A stretch of 7,804 bases of DNA from CALROG01 sp943369755. Lineage in GTDB: Bacteria > Pseudomonadota > Gammaproteobacteria > Burkholderiales > Burkholderiaceae_C. The stretch lies in the NCBI GenBank assembly GCA_943369755.1, contig CALROG020000058.1:1-7804 (forward strand). Reading direction: 5' to 3'. Position 1 is the first letter of the stretch, and the number at the start of each line of letters is the position of its first letter. Below the pieces are notes generated by a model. It was given only the letters and a program-made list of their open reading frames with translations. It made no database searches and was not told the DNA's origin. Both the position numbers and the translations under genes were made by a program. Below are positions 5,801 to 7,804 of this stretch, piece after piece.

Positions 5801-7011
5801 TAGCGCTGCGCCAGCCAGGCGCGCACAGCGGCGTTCTCGGTCAAGCCCATGGCGCGGTCACGGGCCAGGCGTGCCGCCGGGTGGTCGCCTGTGACTGCCA
5901 GCAGATGGGCGCGGGCGGCCCAATACGGTTGGTAGCCTGCCACAGCCGTGGTCGGCAGTGGTTCCAGAGCCTTCAGCCCCGCCTTGGCATCCTGGGCTTG
6001 CGCGACCGCACAGGCACGGCTGACCTGGGCACCCAGGCTGGGGCGCAGGGCAAGCAAGCCGTCATAGAGCAGGACTACTGCTTGCGCAGGCACTGGCGCG
6101 CCCAGTCGGCGCTGCGTATGGGCCGACTGGATTGCGGCCTCTAGCTGAAACGGGCCCGGTTGCACCTGGCGTGCCGTGGCGTGCAGCAAGGCCTCGGCCT
6201 CGTCCATTGCGGCGCGGTCCCATTGCACGGTGTCTTGCAGGTCAAGCGGCACGTAGCCACCCGCCGCGTTGCGCCGGGCCGGTGCGCGTGCCTCGCAATA
6301 CAGCATGAGCGCCAACAGCCCACGTGGTTCGGGTTCGCGCGGCATCAGCATGCAAAGAATTCGCGCCAGTTCAATTGCCTCGCCGGTCAGGCCGCGGCGT
6401 GCGGCGTCAGCGCCTTCCACGTCTTCCCAGCCGGTGCCGTAGGCGGCATAGATGCCGTCCATCACGTCTTGCAGGCGCTGGGGAAGGTCGCGGGCCTGTG
6501 GGTATTCAAAAGCAACACCCGCTTCCCGGATGCGTGCTTTGGCCCGCACCAGGCGCTGGCCCAGCGTGGCCGGTGCCATGAGGAAGGCTCCGGCCATGCG
6601 GGCCACGTCCAGGCCCAGCACGGCCTGCAGCATCAAAGGCGCGCGGGCGCTGGCCTGAACGGCGGGGTGGGCACAGACGAACAACAACCGCAGCCGCTCA
6701 TCGGGCACTGCGCTGCCTGCTGGGTCATGGCCCAGCTCGTCGGCCACCGCCAGCAACGACTGTGCGCCGGCTTCCTGCACCTGGCTGTGTCGCCAGTCGT
6801 CCAGCACCCGACGGCGCGCCGTGGTCAGTAGCCAGGCCGCCGGGTTGTTGGGGACGCCACTGCGCGGCCAGCTTTCCAGCGCGCTGGCAAAGGCCTGCGC
6901 CAGCGCGTCTTCGGCCTGCGCGATGTCGTGGGTGCGGGCCGACAGAATGGCCACCAGCCGGCCATAGGACTCGCGCGCCGCGCGCTCGGCGGCGCGGGCG
7001 GCTTCGTTCAT
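5797..7011 (-). CDS. ECF-type RNA polymerase sigma factor, ECF42-like, with TPR-like C-terminal extension
   Basis: A 404-residue cytoplasmic transcription factor. Sigma region 2 covers about residues 14-75 (SYGRLVAILSARTHDIAQAE, then NPAAWLLTTARRRVLDDWRH). Region 4 covers about 104-165 (DERLRLLFVCAHPAV, then LGQRLVRAKARIREAGVAFE). The remaining ~235 residues form an Ala/Leu-rich helical extension with TPR-like character. It includes EPRGLLALMLYCEARAPARR (228-247), WDRAAMDEAEALL (264-276) and PFQLEAAIQSAH (287-298), features of the DUF6596/ECF42 group. That group is encoded beside DGPF/YCII proteins and has no classical anti-sigma factor; the extension is reported to be needed for activity. 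The YAAYGTGWEDVEGAD segment (188-202) replaces the more usual IFNEGY form, suggesting a subgroup. The start at 7011 was chosen because ATG overlaps the DGPF stop as ATGA (7008-7011). An upstream in-frame start at 7062 would add 17 residues antisense to nothing useful and inside the DGPF gene. Confidence 0.92.
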   Translation of the reverse strand: MNEAARAAERAARESYGRLVAILSARTHDIAQAEDALAQAFASALESWPRSGVPNNPAAWLLTTARRRVLDDWRHSQVQEAGAQSLLAVADELGHDPAGSAVPDERLRLLFVCAHPAVQASARAPLMLQAVLGLDVARMAGAFLMAPATLGQRLVRAKARIREAGVAFEYPQARDLPQRLQDVMDGIYAAYGTGWEDVEGADAARRGLTGEAIELARILCMLMPREPEPRGLLALMLYCEARAPARRNAAGGYVPLDLQDTVQWDRAAMDEAEALLHATARQVQPGPFQLEAAIQSAHTQRRLGAPVPAQAVVLLYDGLLALRPSLGAQVSRACAVAQAQDAKAGLKALEPLPTTAVAGYQPYWAARAHLLAVTGDHPAARLARDRAMGLTENAAVRAWLAQRY

Positions 7012-7361
7012 GCAGGCAACACCAGCGTGGGGCGCACCTCCACCCCACCGGTGCCCGCGCACGGGGCCCGCGCGGCCCAGGCCAGAGCCGACTCAAGATC
7101 GGGCACCTCAATGATGAAGAAACCACCCAGTTGCTCTTTGGTCTCGGCAAACGGGCCGTCTTGCAGCAGTCGCTGCTCGCCACGGATGCGCAGCGAGGTG
7201 GCTGTGACGGGGCGTTGCAGCCCCTCGCCGCCGCGCACGATGCCCGCCGCCTTGATGGCGTCGACATAGGCCATCCAGGCACCGAAGTGGGCCGGTGCCC
7301 GGGCGTCAGTCTGGGCTGTGAAGTCGTCGGCGGTTTCGTAAAACATCAGCATGTATTGCAT
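7008..7361 (-). CDS. DGPF-motif YCII-like protein, partner of the ECF42 sigma factor
   Basis: A 117-residue small cytoplasmic protein of the YCII / DGPF family (dimeric ferredoxin-like alpha-beta fold). It shows the N-terminal strand MQYMLMFYET, the central helix AWMAYVDAIKAAGIV (28-42) and the defining DGPF motif in LLQDGPFAETKEQLGGFFII (65-84). It ends VEVRPTLVLPA. The start at 7361 is fixed by a Shine-Dalgarno AGGAG (7371-7367) five bases upstream and by the family's usual beginning; a further 10 residues up to 7391 would run through the hairpin and are not credible. Its stop overlaps the sigma-factor ATG, so the two are translationally coupled. Family biochemistry is largely unknown. The role is inferred as a partner or sensor for the sigma factor, or an enzyme whose expression it controls. 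Confidence 0.93.
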   Translation of the reverse strand: MQYMLMFYETADDFTAQTDARAPAHFGAWMAYVDAIKAAGIVRGGEGLQRPVTATSLRIRGEQRLLQDGPFAETKEQLGGFFIIEVPDLESALAWAARAPCAGTGGVEVRPTLVLPA

Positions 7362-7366
7362 AAAAA

Positions 7367-7371
7367 CTCCT
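7367..7371 (-). promoter_or_regulatory. Shine-Dalgarno of the DGPF gene
   Basis: AGGAG on the minus strand, followed by five T residues and the ATG at 7361. It is the only strong ribosome binding site visible in the window and it decides the DGPF start. Confidence 0.85.
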
Positions 7372-7378
7372 GAAAGGT

Positions 7379-7400
7379 CTGTGAGCAACATTGCTCACAG
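7379..7400. repeat. Perfect 10+10 bp inverted repeat with 2-bp centre, upstream of the DGPF-sigma operon
   Basis: CTGTGAGCAA (7379-7388), then CA, then TTGCTCACAG (7391-7400): every arm position pairs. It lies 17 bases upstream of the DGPF start and just downstream of the predicted -10 element, so it covers the expected transcription start. It could be an operator for a dimeric regulator, a 5'-terminal RNA hairpin (9-bp stem with a 4-base loop), or part of a terminator for the ABC ATPase gene upstream. In the leftward direction it is followed by ACCTTTCAGG rather than a continuous T run, which argues against a canonical intrinsic terminator. Confidence 0.8.
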
Positions 7401-7403
7401 GAT

Positions 7404-7430
7404 GTCGCGCCAGCTCGACGCATTTCGACA
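7404..7430 (-). promoter_or_regulatory. Candidate ECF42-type promoter of the DGPF-sigma operon
   Basis: Reading leftward, TGTCGA (7430-7425) is followed by a 17-base spacer and CGAC (7407-7404). ECF42 promoters, as I recall from work in Streptomyces venezuelae, have TGTCGA at -35 and CG(A/T)C at -10. Both boxes match exactly, with typical ECF spacing. The predicted start falls about 5-10 bases further on, near 7395-7399, giving a leader of roughly 35 bases. This would make the sigma factor autoregulated. The motif match is seen in the sequence; the promoter activity is inferred. Confidence 0.6.
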
Positions 7431-7446
7431 CCGGAGGCGAATAAAT

Positions 7447-7804
7447 CTAACCGCTGATGCCCTGCGCCGTCAGGTGCAGCACCCGGTCGGCCCGGGCGGC
7501 GGCGACCTCGGAGTGGGTTACCAGCACCACAGACGCGCCTTCCTGGCGCGCTTGCGCGATCAGCACGTCCATCACCTTCGCGGCAGTGGTCGGGTCCAGG
7601 TTGCCGGTGGGTTCATCCGCCAGCACCAGGGCCGGGCGGTGCACCAGGGCCCGGGCAATGGCCACACGCTGCAACTGCCCGCCGCTCAGGGTTTGCGGCA
7701 GGCGCGGACCCAGGCCACCCAGGCCTACCGCCGCCAGCATTTGCTCAACCCGCTGCGGGTCTGGCTTGTTCTGCAGCAGCAGCGGCAGCGCCACGTTCTG
7801 GGCC
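7447..7804 (-). CDS. ABC transporter ATP-binding protein, LolD/YbbA/MacB type, C-terminal part (cut by window edge)
   Basis: About 119 residues are visible, ending at TAG (7449-7447). The frame stays open to the edge, so the GTG at 7794 is internal and not the start. The visible part begins at AQNVALPLLL, the segment after the Q-loop in this family. It contains the signature LSGGQLQRVAIARAL, Walker B with the subfamily motif LVLADEPTGNLD, and the H-loop VLVTHS. Walker A and the start lie outside the window. The LADEPTGNLD form is typical of ATPases that drive FtsX/MacB/YbbP permeases, so the 10-helix permease at 1404-3998, on the same strand, is the obvious partner. The two are separated by four other genes, which is unusual because such pairs are normally adjacent. 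About 85 bases separate this stop from the DGPF start. Confidence 0.93.
   Translation of the reverse strand, partial: AQNVALPLLLQNKPDPQRVEQMLAAVGLGGLGPRLPQTLSGGQLQRVAIARALVHRPALVLADEPTGNLDPTTAAKVMDVLIAQARQEGASVVLVTHSEVAAARADRVLHLTAQGISG

Noticed and set aside
6160..6831. Plus-strand open frame of about 223 codons opposite the sigma factor
   Set aside because: It is antisense to an intact ECF42-like gene, with His/Gln/Gly-rich shadow composition.
7362..7391. Ten-residue N-terminal extension of the DGPF protein
   Set aside because: It would start within the palindrome and ignore the strong AGGAG five bases before the family-typical MQYMLMFYET start.
7379..7400. CRP/FNR binding site
   Set aside because: Half-sites TGTGA and TCACA are present but separated by 10 bases instead of the 6 required for CRP, and the FNR core does not fit.
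7366..7400. Canonical intrinsic terminator for the ABC ATPase gene
   Set aside because: The hairpin is good, but no T tract follows directly; the five T residues come only after the ribosome binding site. A weak terminator role is not excluded.

Overview
The window is high-GC, densely coding bacterial DNA. Strong G/C at third codon positions, the protein families present and two repeat-like inserts of a style I associate with Comamonadaceae suggest a betaproteobacterium of the order Burkholderiales. This is an inference from style and content; no taxonomic marker gene is present. I see no rRNA, tRNA, CRISPR array, insertion sequence or prophage gene.

Layout. The left block (1-3998) reads leftward. 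It holds a 10-helix FtsX/YbbP-type ABC permease (1404-3998), a fold-type II PLP enzyme resembling the L-cysteine desulfhydrase Cds1 (314-1378), and the start of an exported AttH/CrtC-like lipocalin-fold protein (1-310, cut by the window edge). A 63-bp divergent spacer separates this block from a rightward two-gene operon: a threonine / threo-3-hydroxyaspartate ammonia-lyase-type PLP enzyme (4062-5039) and a GNAT acetyltransferase (5036-5800). These two overlap by ATGA. The GNAT gene runs tail-to-tail, with a 4-base overlap, into a leftward pair: a DGPF/YCII protein (7008-7361) and an ECF42-type sigma factor with a TPR-like C-terminal extension (5797-7011), also joined by ATGA. At the right edge is the C-terminal part of a LolD/YbbA/MacB-type ABC ATPase (7447 to the edge), again leftward.

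How the genes work together. The ATPase, permease and AttH-like protein are the parts of one export/lipid-handling ABC system of the Att/YbbAP type. Here the ATPase is separated from its likely permease by about 3.4 kb carrying the sigma/DGPF pair and the lyase/GNAT operon. The sigma/DGPF pair looks self-contained and self-regulated. The 85-bp spacer upstream of the DGPF gene carries TGTCGA, 17 bp, then CGAC, which matches the promoter motif I recall for ECF42 sigma factors. It is followed at the predicted transcription start by a perfect 10+10 bp inverted repeat and then a good ribosome binding site. This spacer is the most interesting part of the window.

Most other long open frames here are shadows produced by the high GC content. 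The genes listed below account for nearly all of the sequence.
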